Positions 53,801 to 62,286 of a DNA stretch of 64,000 nucleotides are shown here, one piece after another. The stretch lies in contig NZ_JACHMH010000001.1 of NCBI RefSeq assembly GCF_014204915.1, positions 1,736,001 to 1,800,000 of the forward strand. The letters run 5' to 3'. Origin of the DNA: Crossiella cryophila (GTDB taxonomy: Bacteria; Actinomycetota; Actinomycetes; Mycobacteriales; Pseudonocardiaceae). Under the pieces are notes generated by a model, which did no database searches, had not been told where the DNA came from, and was given only the letters and a program-made list of their open reading frames with translations. A program made the position numbers and the translations under genes. Positions within the stretch are counted from its first letter, which is position 1; every line of letters begins with the position of its first letter.

Positions 53801-55534
53801 ATGGCGAAACGCCTTTCCGTGCTGCGCACCGCGCTGGCCGCCACCGCGGTCGCCGCGGCCGCGCTGCTGCCCGCACCCGCGCTGGCGGCACCGGGAGCCG
53901 CTGCCGACGCGGCGCAGATCCTGCACGTCACCGCCCCCGGCGACCCGGCCGAACTGGGCCGCAGGCTGGCCGAGGCCGGTCTGGACGTCCTGGGCCGGGA
54001 GGGCTCGGCGATCCTGGTCCGTAGCCAGGACGGCGTGCCCGGCACGCTGGCCGGGCTCGGCGCGCGCACGGTCCGGGTCCAGCAGGTCCCCGCCGCGGTC
54101 ACCCCGCGCGCGGCCGCGGCCTACCCGAAGCCGAAACGACTGGCGGGCAAGGAATATCCGACGTTCTACGGCGGCTACCGGACGGTCGAGGGTTTTCACT
54201 CCTTCGTGGCCGACGTTGCCAAGCACTACCCGGACCTGACCAGGCGGGTGGCCTACGGCGAGTCCTGGGAGCGCGGGCAGGACCCGGCAAAGGGCAACCA
54301 GCTCGAAGCGCTGTGCATCACCGCCGAGGCCTGGCGCGGCTGTGAGCTGAAGCCGGACTCGGCCAAGCCGAGGTTCCTGCTGATGGCCCAGATCCACGCC
54401 CGCGAGGTGACCACCAGCGAGCAGGCATGGCGGTTCATCACCCGGCTGCTCGACGGCGCCTACGGCGAGGCCGAGGTGGCCGCGCTGCTGGGCGGCACCG
54501 AGGTGTGGGTGGTGCCGCAGGTGAACCCGGACGGCATCGGCGTGGTCCAGGACGGCCTGACCAACGCGGGCACCTCGGCCAACAGCTCGGCCTGGCAGCG
54601 CAAGAACCGCAACGACAGCAACAGCGTCACCCCGTGCCCCGGCCCGTGGAGCAGCAACCACGAGGGCATCGACCTCAACCGCAACTGGGACTCCCGCTGG
54701 GGCGGGGTCGGCACCTCGGGCAACGCCTGCGCGCAGACCTACCGCGGCCCGAAGGCGGCCAGCGAGCCGGAGACCCACCAGCTGGCCGGGCTGTTCGAGA
54801 AGCTGTTCCCGGACCAGCGCGGACCGGGCGAGACCGACGCCGCCCCGGCGACCGCCCGCGGTGCGATGATCACCTTGCACACCTACGGCAATCTGGTGCT
54901 GATGCCATGGGGCCACGACCCGAAGGTCAAGACCCCCAACGACGCCGGGCTGCGCTCGATGGCCTTCCGGATGAGCGGCTACAACGGCTACACCACCGGC
55001 CAGCCGGGCGAGGTGCTCTACAACGTCACCGGCGCGGCCGACGACTGGGCCTACGACAAGCTGGGCATCGCCGGTTTCACCTTCGAGATCGGCCCGAACA
55101 GCGGTGAGTGCAACGGTTTCCACCCGGCCTACACCTGCCAGGACAGGTTCTGGGAGCTGAACAAGGACGCGCTGCTCTACGCGGCCAAGTCGGCCAGGCA
55201 GCCCTACGTCTCCACGCTGGGCCCGACCGTGTCCGGCCTGACCGTCAAGCGCGGCCTGTTCAGCGTCGAGGTCAGCGCCAAGGCCGATGACAACGCCTAC
55301 GGCACGGTCGGCGTCGGCCGTCCGGCCGCGCAGAAGGTGGTCGAGGCGGAGATCTACTTCGACCGCGCGCCCTGGGACGGCGGCCGGGCCCGGCCGCTGA
55401 AGGTCAGCGGCGACGGCGCGACCGTGGAACTGGGTGGCAAGGCCGGCGCCTGGGGCCTGGAGCGACTGGCCTACGTGCGGGCCAAGGACGCCGACGGCAA
55501 CTGGGGTCCGGTCACCGCGGCGTGGGTGAAGTAG
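53801..55534 (+). CDS. Secreted M14-family zinc carboxypeptidase
   Basis: A 577-residue exported metallopeptidase. Signal peptide with cleavage near ALAAPG (about residue 30), a pro-region to about 118, then the M14 catalytic domain: zinc ligands H199 and E202 in QIHAREVTTSEQ, third ligand H360 in ITLHTYGNL, and catalytic E429 in FTFEIGPNSGEC. LNRNWDSRWGG is the substrate-binding region. A beta-sandwich of about 110 residues closes it. GGAAGGA lies upstream of the ATG. It probably digests peptides outside the cell; it is divergent from the FtsK operon. Confidence 0.92.
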   Translation: MAKRLSVLRTALAATAVAAAALLPAPALAAPGAAADAAQILHVTAPGDPAELGRRLAEAGLDVLGREGSAILVRSQDGVPGTLAGLGARTVRVQQVPAAVTPRAAAAYPKPKRLAGKEYPTFYGGYRTVEGFHSFVADVAKHYPDLTRRVAYGESWERGQDPAKGNQLEALCITAEAWRGCELKPDSAKPRFLLMAQIHAREVTTSEQAWRFITRLLDGAYGEAEVAALLGGTEVWVVPQVNPDGIGVVQDGLTNAGTSANSSAWQRKNRNDSNSVTPCPGPWSSNHEGIDLNRNWDSRWGGVGTSGNACAQTYRGPKAASEPETHQLAGLFEKLFPDQRGPGETDAAPATARGAMITLHTYGNLVLMPWGHDPKVKTPNDAGLRSMAFRMSGYNGYTTGQPGEVLYNVTGAADDWAYDKLGIAGFTFEIGPNSGECNGFHPAYTCQDRFWELNKDALLYAAKSARQPYVSTLGPTVSGLTVKRGLFSVEVSAKADDNAYGTVGVGRPAAQKVVEAEIYFDRAPWDGGRARPLKVSGDGATVELGGKAGAWGLERLAYVRAKDADGNWGPVTAAWVK

Positions 55535-56342
55535 CCACTTCCGGCACCCCGGCCGGTCCGGCGCTGAGCTGCAGGGCGATCACGCCAGCACTCGGCGCCG
55601 GGTCGGCCGACCAGTAACTGGCCGCGTGCTCGCCGTCCCATTCCAGCTCGGACCAGTTGTCCTCGCCGATCCGGGCCATCGCGTCCTTGAGCGCGGTCGC
55701 GGTGTCGCCGGGCACCAGTCCGAGGTCGAACTCGACCCCGAGCACCCCCGGTCCGCACGGGGTGAAGTCGGTCAGCTCGCCGTCGTGGGTGATCCGGCTG
55801 GCCACCGCCCTGGCCTGCCACTCCGCCCCGGCCCGCCGGTCCGCGGCCACGTCGACCGACAGCCGCAGCCGCTGCACCGGCCCGTCCGGCAGCACCACCG
55901 GCTCCGGCTCGGGGATCACCTCGTCCGGGTCCTCGTCGGCAGGCGCCTGCGGAAGCAGCGGACTCGCGCCCAGCCAGGCCTCCACCAGCACCCGCTCGCC
56001 GCCGGGCACCAGCTGGGTGACCAGGTCGGGATCGTCCAGCACGGTCCAGGCGGTGGGTAGCTCGCAGGACACCCTCGGCACGCTGACATCGGGTCCCAGC
56101 CCGCGCACGAAGGTGCGCACCGCCCTGGACAACGCCCCGGCGTCACTGGCCGCGGCCCGCTCGTCACTCGGCTGGCTGATCGTCACCGACCAGCAGCCCG
56201 GCTCCTCATCGGAGCAGTCACCCGCCTCGACGATCCGCCCGCCGCCCAGCGCTACCAGCCCCAGACAGGCATTCCGGGCCTGGGACTCGTTCTCGGCGGC
56301 GACCACCACGGTGATCAGCAGCTCCAGCTCGTCTTCCACCAT
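55512..56342 (-). CDS. Hypothetical acidic protein
   Basis: A 276-residue cytoplasmic protein that I do not recognise. It looks like two related halves: residues about 6-115 (LELLITVVVAAENESQARN then WSVTISQPSDERAAASDA) and about 150-265 (QRLRLSVDVAADRRAGAEWQARA), separated by a DEDPDEVIPEPEP linker. Such paired small alpha/beta domains may bind a ligand, but no catalytic motif is visible. Its 3' end overlaps the convergent carboxypeptidase gene by 23 bp. It starts 18 bp after the ahpD stop on the same strand. Confidence 0.65.
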   Translation of the reverse strand: MVEDELELLITVVVAAENESQARNACLGLVALGGGRIVEAGDCSDEEPGCWSVTISQPSDERAAASDAGALSRAVRTFVRGLGPDVSVPRVSCELPTAWTVLDDPDLVTQLVPGGERVLVEAWLGASPLLPQAPADEDPDEVIPEPEPVVLPDGPVQRLRLSVDVAADRRAGAEWQARAVASRITHDGELTDFTPCGPGVLGVEFDLGLVPGDTATALKDAMARIGEDNWSELEWDGEHAASYWSADPAPSAGVIALQLSAGPAGVPEVATSPTPR

Positions 56343-56359
56343 CGCCGGCCAATTGTCCC

Positions 56360-56908
56360 TCAGTGGTGTGAACAGGAGGTGCGGTGGGCCTCTTCCGCGG
56401 CCAGCACCACCCCCGCGGCGTGCACCACGGCCGCCACCCGCAGCACCTCGTGCACCTCATCCGCCGAGGCCCCGGCCGCCCGCGCCTTGCGCTCGTGCAG
56501 CTCAAGGCACACCTCGCAGCCGTTCACCGCGCTGACCGCCACGCACCACAGCTCGAAGTCGCCCTTGTCTACACCCGGCCGCGCCACCACCCGCATCCGC
56601 AACCGCGCGGGCATCTTCAGGTACTCCTGCTCGCCCAGCAGGTGCTTGGCCCGGTAGTAGACGTTGTTCATGGCCAGCACAGCCCCGGCCGCCCTGGCCG
56701 CGTCCCACGCCTGCGCCGACAGCCGGCCCTTGGCCTCCTCCACCAGCCCCGCCAGGGCCCCGGTCCGCCCGTCGGTGAGCGCCACCGCCACCACCGCGCC
56801 CCAGAGCCGCTGGGTGTTCAGCACGGACTCCCCGAGCACCGATTCCAGGCTGGCCCGGATGTCCTCGGCGTAGTCCGGCATCGCCGCCAGCACCGACCGC
56901 AACGTCAC
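56360..56908 (-). CDS. ahpD: Alkyl hydroperoxidase AhpD
   Basis: A 182-residue antioxidant enzyme. The CxxC pair is C131/C134 in NGCEVCLELHE with H138, matching the known layout of mycobacterial AhpD (Cys130, Cys133, His137), and the length equals the family. It regenerates AhpC using dihydrolipoamide or has weak peroxidase activity itself; ahpC is not adjacent here. The GTG at 56908 has no ribosome-binding site but is preceded at seven bases by TAGCGT, a leaderless-type -10 box that overlaps the edge of the MITE at 56923-57080. Confidence 0.92.
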   Translation of the reverse strand: MTLRSVLAAMPDYAEDIRASLESVLGESVLNTQRLWGAVVAVALTDGRTGALAGLVEEAKGRLSAQAWDAARAAGAVLAMNNVYYRAKHLLGEQEYLKMPARLRMRVVARPGVDKGDFELWCVAVSAVNGCEVCLELHERKARAAGASADEVHEVLRVAAVVHAAGVVLAAEEAHRTSCSHH

Positions 56909-56915
56909 CCGGGAA

Positions 56916-56921
56916 ACGCTA
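56916..56921 (-). promoter_or_regulatory. Leaderless -10 box of ahpD
   Basis: On the minus strand TAGCGT ends seven bases before the ahpD GTG (56908). Its first bases come from the CTAG (56919-56922) that borders the MITE-like element, so the element's insertion site forms part of the promoter. The upstream promoter region would lie inside the element. Confidence 0.45.
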
Positions 56922-56922
56922 G

Positions 56923-57080
56923 GGCATGTCCGCACAGCCACGCACGCGATAGCCGCGCCGAGGCGGCCCCTGGCGGCACGGCCGGACCACCCGAATACGC
57001 CCGGTATGAGGGCGGCCCGGCCGCGCCACCAGGAACCACCTCGATCACGACTCTCGCCCACGCGGCTCCGCGGACATGCC
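56923..57080. mobile_element. MITE-like element with 11-bp terminal inverted repeats
   Basis: GGCATGTCCGC (56923-56933) and GCGGACATGCC (57070-57080) are perfect terminal inverted repeats of a 158-bp segment. Both ends are bordered by CTAG (56919-56922 and 57081-57084), which reads as a four-base target duplication of the kind made by IS5-group elements. It has no gene of its own. It lies between the AraC gene, whose TAG stop is in the right CTAG, and ahpD, 14 bp from its start codon. Confidence 0.75.
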
Positions 57081-57833
57081 CTAGCCCCGGCAGCTGTCGC
57101 GGTACTCCGTCGGGGTGCGGCCGGTCAGCTCCAGGAAGGCCGCGTTGAACGCCGACAGCGAGGCGTAGCCGACCCGGAAGGCCACCTCGGTCACCGGTGC
57201 GTCCCCGGCGACCAGTTCCTCGATCGCCCGCGCCAGCCGCATCCGGCGCAGCACCGCCCGCCAGGTCATCCCGGTCTCCGCGGCGAACCGGCGGGCCAGC
57301 GACCGGGGCGCCAGCCCGACCCGCGCCGCCACCTCCTCGAAGCGCACTTCCTCGCCGAGTCGCGCCTCGGTCAGCCGCAGTGCCTGCCGCAGCTCCGCCG
57401 ACCGCCCGGCCGGGATGGTGACCGGGCTGGGCTGCTCGGCCAGCCGCCAGGTCACCGCGGCCAGGGCGGCGAACATCGTCTCCGCGTAGGGCGGCAGCTC
57501 CGCGTCGGGATCACCCCACGCCCCGCACTCGGCGACCAGGCACCGGGCCAGCGGACTGAGGTCGAACACGGCCAGCGGCGCGGACGGCGGCGGGGCGAAC
57601 CCGGTGTCGAAGAGCACCGAGGCCGTGCGCACCGGCCGGGGGATGCTCACCTGGATCGGCCGCCCCGCCTCGACCAGCGCGGCCCTGGCCGGCGGCAGCA
57701 GCCACACCTGGCCGTCGGCCGTCAGTCGCAGGGCCCCGGCCGAGGCGTACAGCAGGTAGTGCCGGTCGGTGCGGAGTTCCCGTTCGGGCCCCGCCTCGAC
57801 CTCCCGCACGAAGCTGTACGCCTTGGCCGTCAT
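57081..57833 (-). CDS. AraC-family regulator
   Basis: A 250-residue regulator with an N-terminal cupin-like sensing domain (about 1-130) and a C-terminal double HTH (about 155-248; FEEVAARVGLAPRSLARRFAAETGMTWRAVLRRMRLARA, then VTEVAFRVGYASLSAFNAAFLELTGRTPTEYR). It overlaps the upstream monooxygenase gene by four bases, so it probably controls that operon. Its stop codon coincides with the target duplication of the MITE. Confidence 0.9.
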   Translation of the reverse strand: MTAKAYSFVREVEAGPERELRTDRHYLLYASAGALRLTADGQVWLLPPARAALVEAGRPIQVSIPRPVRTASVLFDTGFAPPPSAPLAVFDLSPLARCLVAECGAWGDPDAELPPYAETMFAALAAVTWRLAEQPSPVTIPAGRSAELRQALRLTEARLGEEVRFEEVAARVGLAPRSLARRFAAETGMTWRAVLRRMRLARAIEELVAGDAPVTEVAFRVGYASLSAFNAAFLELTGRTPTEYRDSCRG

Positions 57834-58129
57834 CCGATCTCGACCGGCTCGGCCAGGAATCGCCTGCTCACCGGCGCCCCGACGGTGAGCGGCCGGACCA
57901 CCGCGCCGAAGCTGGCGAAGGATTCCGAGGCCAGGTAGCCGCGGAAGGACTCCTCGTCCACCCACTCGTGCAGCACGGTGATCTGCCCGTCGTCCTCCCG
58001 CGAGGCGAAGACCCGGAAATCGCGGTTGCCCGGCATGGCCCGCACCCGGTCCCGTTCGGCGTCGAACTGGGCGAGCGCGGCGACCCGGTCGGCGGGCGCG
58101 GTGCTGAAATCTACGGTGGCGATCAACAT
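57830..58129 (-). CDS. ABM-family (antibiotic biosynthesis monooxygenase-like) protein
   Basis: A 99-residue dimeric ferredoxin-like-fold protein: MLIATVDFSTAPADRVAALAQFDAERDRVRAMPGNRDFRVF, then ITVLHEWVDEESFRGYLAS and a C-terminal strand. The W in HEW and the central EESF stretch are typical. Members are small quinol or polyketide oxygenases or detoxification proteins. AGGAGG lies five bases before the ATG. It is the first gene of a two-gene operon with the AraC regulator. Confidence 0.85.
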   Translation of the reverse strand: MLIATVDFSTAPADRVAALAQFDAERDRVRAMPGNRDFRVFASREDDGQITVLHEWVDEESFRGYLASESFASFGAVVRPLTVGAPVSRRFLAEPVEIG

Positions 58130-58228
58130 GTGGACCTCCTCTGTCGTGGTTGCTGAGAAGATCCTCGCCCGAACACCACCTGGCACACTGCCGCCAGTCT
58201 GACAGATTCACGCTCCTATCGGACAGCC

Positions 58229-58906
58229 TCAGTCCAGCAGCTCAGCCACCCAAACCTGCCGCGTCGGCTCCCACCGAGCCTGCCCACCCCCGGTGAAGTG
58301 CACCGCGATCAGCCCATCCGTCCACGGCGTGGCCGACTCCACCCGGGCCACCGGCCCGATCTGGCCGTACCGCCGCACAAAATCGCCTTCCACCAGCTCC
58401 CGCGCGGTGATCAGGCTGTGGTTGCGCACCCGGGAGGCGGGCCGCAGCCGCACCACCGTGAGCTTCCACAGCCCGTACCCCAGCGCCGTGGTCAGCACCG
58501 GCCACAACGCGTTGCCCGCCAGGAACCCCAGCGAGACAAGGAATCCGCCGATGGCGCTGAGCAACCCCGAGCTGACCGGCCGATTGCCGACGAGCAGCCA
58601 CCCATGCGTGCGCACCAGCCCGTTGTCCAGCTGCCCACGCCAGGACCCGTGGCCCGCCGGGATCTCCTCCGCGCCGAAGGCCATGGTCGGCGGGGTATCG
58701 GCCGCCGCCGCGGCCCGGTCCACGGTCGCGGCGTCCACCGGCACCCGGTGACTGCACGCGGCACAGGCCAGGATCAGCCCCGTATCCGCCTCCCGATCAC
58801 TGAACAGTCCAAGCACCCCGTGCCCCTGCGGACAGCGGTAGGCCACCGGATTGGTCGGCGTCTGCCAGACACGCAGCACGCGCACCGCGTCGGTCGCATT
58901 CGTCAT
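58229..58906 (-). CDS. Membrane protein with zinc-ribbon-like N-terminus
   Basis: A 225-residue protein I do not recognise. The first 50 residues contain a CPQGHG and a CAACSHR pair, spaced like a zinc ribbon; two helices (about 115-150) form a membrane hairpin; the C-terminal 60 residues (VEGDFVRRYGQIGPVARVESATPWTDGLIAVHFTGGGQARW) look like a small beta barrel. GGAGG lies eight bases before the ATG at 58906, which shares one base with the stop of the preceding gene. Confidence 0.65.
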   Translation of the reverse strand: MTNATDAVRVLRVWQTPTNPVAYRCPQGHGVLGLFSDREADTGLILACAACSHRVPVDAATVDRAAAAADTPPTMAFGAEEIPAGHGSWRGQLDNGLVRTHGWLLVGNRPVSSGLLSAIGGFLVSLGFLAGNALWPVLTTALGYGLWKLTVVRLRPASRVRNHSLITARELVEGDFVRRYGQIGPVARVESATPWTDGLIAVHFTGGGQARWEPTRQVWVAELLD

Positions 58907-59466
58907 CACGCGGACCTCCAACGCAACCGGCCGTCACTGGCAGGCGCGCACACCATGGGTTTGCCGGTCTTGGACACCCCGACCGCACCCGCGGTCGAGC
59001 AGAACGCGCCGGGCGTCACCACCCCGGCGGGCGGCGGTTTCTGACTGCTGGGCGGAGGCGGCGGCGGCTTCGGCGTGCTCGCCCTGGTCGTCCGCGGCGG
59101 CGGTGGCGGTGGCGGTGCGGCCCTGGTGGTCCGCCCACCGGGCGGGGCAGGCGGCGGCTCCGCCGAACTCGACGGGACGGCCTCGGTGCTGCCGACCGGC
59201 GTGCTGGTGGCGGTGACCGAGCTGACCACGACGCTGGTGGTGCTGGTCCCCGCGGTGGTCGCGGACAGCGGCACGGTCGAACTGGCCGCGGTGGCGGCCA
59301 CGGTGACCGAACTGGTCACCGGCGGCATCGGCCCACGGACCGCACCCACCGTGCCGATCAGCCCGAACAGCAACAGAAACGCCCCGGCGAAGATCGACAC
59401 CCCCCGCTTCCAGTTCGCGGCCGACCACCACCACAGCCGAACCGGCCCAGGTTCCTCTTCCGGCAC
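58906..59466 (-). CDS. Membrane-anchored Thr/Ser- and Pro-rich protein
   Basis: A 186-residue protein: short cytoplasmic head, one membrane helix (about 22-44; GVSIFAGAFLLLFGLIGTVGAV), an extracellular Ser/Thr/Val-rich stalk (about 50-100) that may be glycosylated, a proline-rich stretch with repeated PPPPP, and a small C-terminal motif with two cysteines (GAFCSTAGAVGVSKTGKPMVCAP). The last motif is a short cysteine-paired module often found at the ends of actinomycete surface proteins. It is co-transcribed with the zinc-ribbon membrane protein. The gap 59467-59626 shows nothing further. Confidence 0.68.
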   Translation of the reverse strand: MPEEEPGPVRLWWWSAANWKRGVSIFAGAFLLLFGLIGTVGAVRGPMPPVTSSVTVAATAASSTVPLSATTAGTSTTSVVVSSVTATSTPVGSTEAVPSSSAEPPPAPPGGRTTRAAPPPPPPPRTTRASTPKPPPPPPSSQKPPPAGVVTPGAFCSTAGAVGVSKTGKPMVCAPASDGRLRWRSA

Positions 59467-59626
59467 TTCGACCCCTCGCTGTCCCGTTTTTCCGAGCAGA
59501 GATGGTGGTCAGGTCGCCGGAACCACGCCGGTTGTTACCAGGTACGACCAATCGGGTTCGAATTGGTCTCGATCGGCCGGATGCCGAAACAACCTGGCCC
59601 GTTCAGCCGAAAAGACAACCCTGGTC

Positions 59627-60415
59627 TCAGCCCAGCCAGGGCTTGCTGATCCGCGCCCAGGTCCCGTCGTGCAACGCCAGATTCAGCCACTGGTCGACCC
59701 ACTGCTGGAACACCACATCGCCCAGCGGCACCAGGTACGCCTTCTCACTGAAGGTGAACGGGGCCTCCGGGTGCACCGCGCACAGCTCCGGGCGTTGCCT
59801 TGCCTGCCAACGGGTTTCGGTCGCATCCGTCATCATCAGGTCCACCCGGCCGGCGATGATCTCGTCGAAGATCGTGTTGTTGTCCGGGTGCACGACGATG
59901 GTGGCGCGCTTGAGGCTGGCGCGGGCGAACTGTTCGTTGGTGCCGCCGGGGTTGACCACCGCGCGCACACCCGGCTGGTCGATCTGGTCCAGGGTCTGGA
60001 AGCGGTCCTTGTTCTCGCAGCGGGTGATCGGGGTTTTGCCGTCGCGTACGTAGGGCTTGCTGAAGAAGGCCTGCCGGGCGCGGTCCAGGGTGATCGAGAT
60101 GCCGCCGACGGCGATGTCGCAGTGCCTGCGGAAGTCGGGCAGCAGGGTGGACCAGGTGGTGGGGACGATCTTCAGCCGGACGCCGAGGCGGGTGGCCAGG
60201 TCGCGGGCCAGGTCCAGGTCGATACCGGTCCAGCTGCCGTCAGGGGCGCGGTAGGTGAACGGGCGGTAGTCGCCGGTGCTGCACACCCGCAGCTCACCGC
60301 GTGCGGTCACCAGGTCAAGGCGGCCGCGCGCCCCGGCGTCACCGGCCGGGGCGGCGGCGGAGACCCCGCCGATCAGCAACAGGCCGACTACCAGCGGCAG
60401 GATCCTGGACCTCAT
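59627..60415 (-). CDS. Secreted cyclohexadienyl-dehydratase-like SBP-fold protein
   Basis: A 262-residue exported protein with a signal peptide (MRSRILPLVVGLLLIGGVSAAA). The SBP_bac_3 fold carries stretches that match PheC (periplasmic cyclohexadienyl dehydratase): RVCSTGDYRPFTYRAPDG, FDIAVGGISITL-type SISITLDRARQAFFSKPYVRDGKTPITRC, NPGGTNEQFARA, HPDNNTIFDEI and MMTDATETRWQARQRPELC. PheC converts arogenate or prephenate to phenylalanine or phenylpyruvate outside the membrane. An amino-acid-binding role is the alternative, but no permease genes are adjacent. It ends alone at 59627. Confidence 0.75.
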   Translation of the reverse strand: MRSRILPLVVGLLLIGGVSAAAPAGDAGARGRLDLVTARGELRVCSTGDYRPFTYRAPDGSWTGIDLDLARDLATRLGVRLKIVPTTWSTLLPDFRRHCDIAVGGISITLDRARQAFFSKPYVRDGKTPITRCENKDRFQTLDQIDQPGVRAVVNPGGTNEQFARASLKRATIVVHPDNNTIFDEIIAGRVDLMMTDATETRWQARQRPELCAVHPEAPFTFSEKAYLVPLGDVVFQQWVDQWLNLALHDGTWARISKPWLG

Positions 60416-60430
60416 CGGCGCGCTCCTAGC

Positions 60431-61036
60431 TCACAGGGCGTGATAGGCGGAGCCCTCGATCTTGCCCTGCTGGCACACCGGGCCGAAAGACCAGCCGAGT
60501 TCGAACGGCGTGCGCTCGTCCGGCGGGATCACGCTGATCTTGGCCGGGGCGGGCTGGCAGGGGCCGGAGGTCGGCTCGCCGGGACCGGGCACCGCGCCCC
60601 AGTGCAGTTCCTTGCCGGCCTTGCCGCCGGGGCGCAACGTCACCAGCTTCGGTCCGGGACTGGGCTTGCGTTCCAGCTGGGTGCGCAGCGCGTTGCCGGA
60701 ACCGTCCAGCAGGGCCAGGCCGCCGTAGCCGTAGAGCGTGCAGTTGGCCTTGCCGGTGTTGGTCACCAGCAGCGTCGCGTAGCGCTGTCCGGCACCGGGA
60801 TCACCGGCCTTCAGCTCGCCGCGCAGCGTCGCCGCGGTGCACCGGCCGACCTGGGCCGCCGCGGTCACCTCCGGCGGCTGTTCCCTGGCCGCGGGCGTGC
60901 TGCTCGGACTGGCCGCCGCGCTGCTGCTCGCCGTGGCACTGCTCGGCGTGCCGCTGCCAGGGGACTGGGCGGCTGGTTGGCCGCAGGCGGCGAGCAGGGT
61001 CAGCGCGGACAGCGCCAGCAAAGGTCGGATGCGCAC
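60431..61036 (-). CDS. DUF4232-like lipoprotein
   Basis: A 201-residue lipoprotein: signal MRIRPLLALSALTLLAAC with lipidated cysteine at residue 18, a Ser/Ala/Pro-rich spacer to about residue 60, then a DUF4232-type beta domain (VTNTGKANCTLYGYGGLALLDGSGN and LHWGAVPGPGE). Four cysteines could form two disulphides. These proteins are common in actinomycetes and uncharacterised. The GTG at 61036 follows GGAGG and gives the lipoprotein signal. Confidence 0.8.
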   Translation of the reverse strand: MRIRPLLALSALTLLAACGQPAAQSPGSGTPSSATASSSAAASPSSTPAAREQPPEVTAAAQVGRCTAATLRGELKAGDPGAGQRYATLLVTNTGKANCTLYGYGGLALLDGSGNALRTQLERKPSPGPKLVTLRPGGKAGKELHWGAVPGPGEPTSGPCQPAPAKISVIPPDERTPFELGWSFGPVCQQGKIEGSAYHAL

Positions 61037-61088
61037 GTCAGTTCTCCTCCCGAGTCGGCCCCCTCGGGTTTCCCGCTGCCGGTGATCT

Positions 61089-62126
61089 TCACACGTGCCC
61101 GGCCGGCCAGCACGGCACCACGCGGAACCCGTCGGTGGCCGCGGTGAAGACGTAGGTCCAGCACACCGTGCCGTCGGCGAGGGCGAGCCGGATCCGTCGG
61201 TACTCCGTGCCCTCGTACTCATCCAGCACCGGCAGCGCGGCCACCGGATCGGCCAGCGGCAGCAGCCAGCCCGGCACCTCGCCGGCCGGGTCGATCCGCA
61301 GCCCAGGCCAGCCCTCGCCGGTGTCGTACAACGTGCCAGGCACACGCACCCGCCGCGGCGTCCCACCGACCAACGGGGCAGCCAGCGACCAGGCCGAACC
61401 ACCCGGCTGCAGGGTGCCGTAGACGAACACCCGGTCCGGCCACAGGCCCGGATCAGGGTCGCCGGTGATCTCGGTGACCGCCAGCCCGCAGGACCCCGGC
61501 TCGCCGGTCAGCTCCCGCGCCGCGGCCTGGGACAGCTCCTGACAGCGCACCGGCTCGCCGTCCACCAGCAGCGGTTCGCGCACCTCGCCGCGGGCCACGT
61601 AGGCGAGCACCCCGTCCAGGTGCGCGCCGGTGCCCAGGGTGACCCGGCCGGTGTGCACCCTGGCCAGCCGGTAGCGCTCGCCCCGCCCCTCCACCACGTC
61701 CAGCACCCGGAGCTGTTCGGGCGTGGCCAGCCACACCGCGTGCGTCTCGGTCACCCCCGGCATGGCGGCCAGGGTGGCCGGGCGGGCGCCGTCGCGTAGC
61801 CGGAACCCGCTGGCCCACACCGCGGCCAGGTCCGCGCAGTGCGCTCGCAGCACCACCACCGGCCCGGGTAGACGAAGGTTTTCCCGCAGCCAGGTGATCT
61901 TGGACGGGCATCGGTTGGAGCCGTAGGTCAGCACCGGGATCCGCCCGGACAACGGCGCCTCGCCGCGCTGGAGCAGCCATTCGTCCAGGTCAACCCCGTC
62001 GGGCTGGACCAGCGCGCCGGTGCTGGTCTCGTGCAGCGGCAGGCCGAGGCCGTCGGTGTGCAGGTAGGAGGTGGGCGGCACCGCGCCCGGGTACGGGTCG
62101 GCGGGGAAGTCCTCGTCGCGGTACAC
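61089..62126 (-). CDS. Tandem gamma-glutamylcyclotransferase-like protein
   Basis: A protein of about 345 residues with two GGCT/AIG2-like domains. The C-terminal one is clear: RVFVYGTLQPGGSAW (the YGTL substrate loop), PGTLYDTGEGWPGL and the catalytic-type acid in LDEYEGTEYRRIRLAL. The N-terminal one is more divergent but has VLTYGSNRCPSKI and, near residue 155, LDVVEGRGERYRLARVH in the equivalent place. Such enzymes cyclise gamma-glutamyl amines to 5-oxoproline. I chose GTG 62126; a TTG at 62138 is possible. Confidence 0.72.
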   Translation of the reverse strand: MYRDEDFPADPYPGAVPPTSYLHTDGLGLPLHETSTGALVQPDGVDLDEWLLQRGEAPLSGRIPVLTYGSNRCPSKITWLRENLRLPGPVVVLRAHCADLAAVWASGFRLRDGARPATLAAMPGVTETHAVWLATPEQLRVLDVVEGRGERYRLARVHTGRVTLGTGAHLDGVLAYVARGEVREPLLVDGEPVRCQELSQAAARELTGEPGSCGLAVTEITGDPDPGLWPDRVFVYGTLQPGGSAWSLAAPLVGGTPRRVRVPGTLYDTGEGWPGLRIDPAGEVPGWLLPLADPVAALPVLDEYEGTEYRRIRLALADGTVCWTYVFTAATDGFRVVPCWPAGHV

Positions 62127-62286
62127 GGCCCCAGCCAACCATCGACTTTCGTCAGCGCACCGCTCGACCTCCGGTCGTACTTCCGCACCGGGGGCCGCGG
62201 ATAACGTTCGTGGTGTTCAAAGCCCCACTGCGCAAAGCTCCGGCGAGAGGCCCCAACCCGGACCGCTGGAGCCGGGGGCGCTGACC

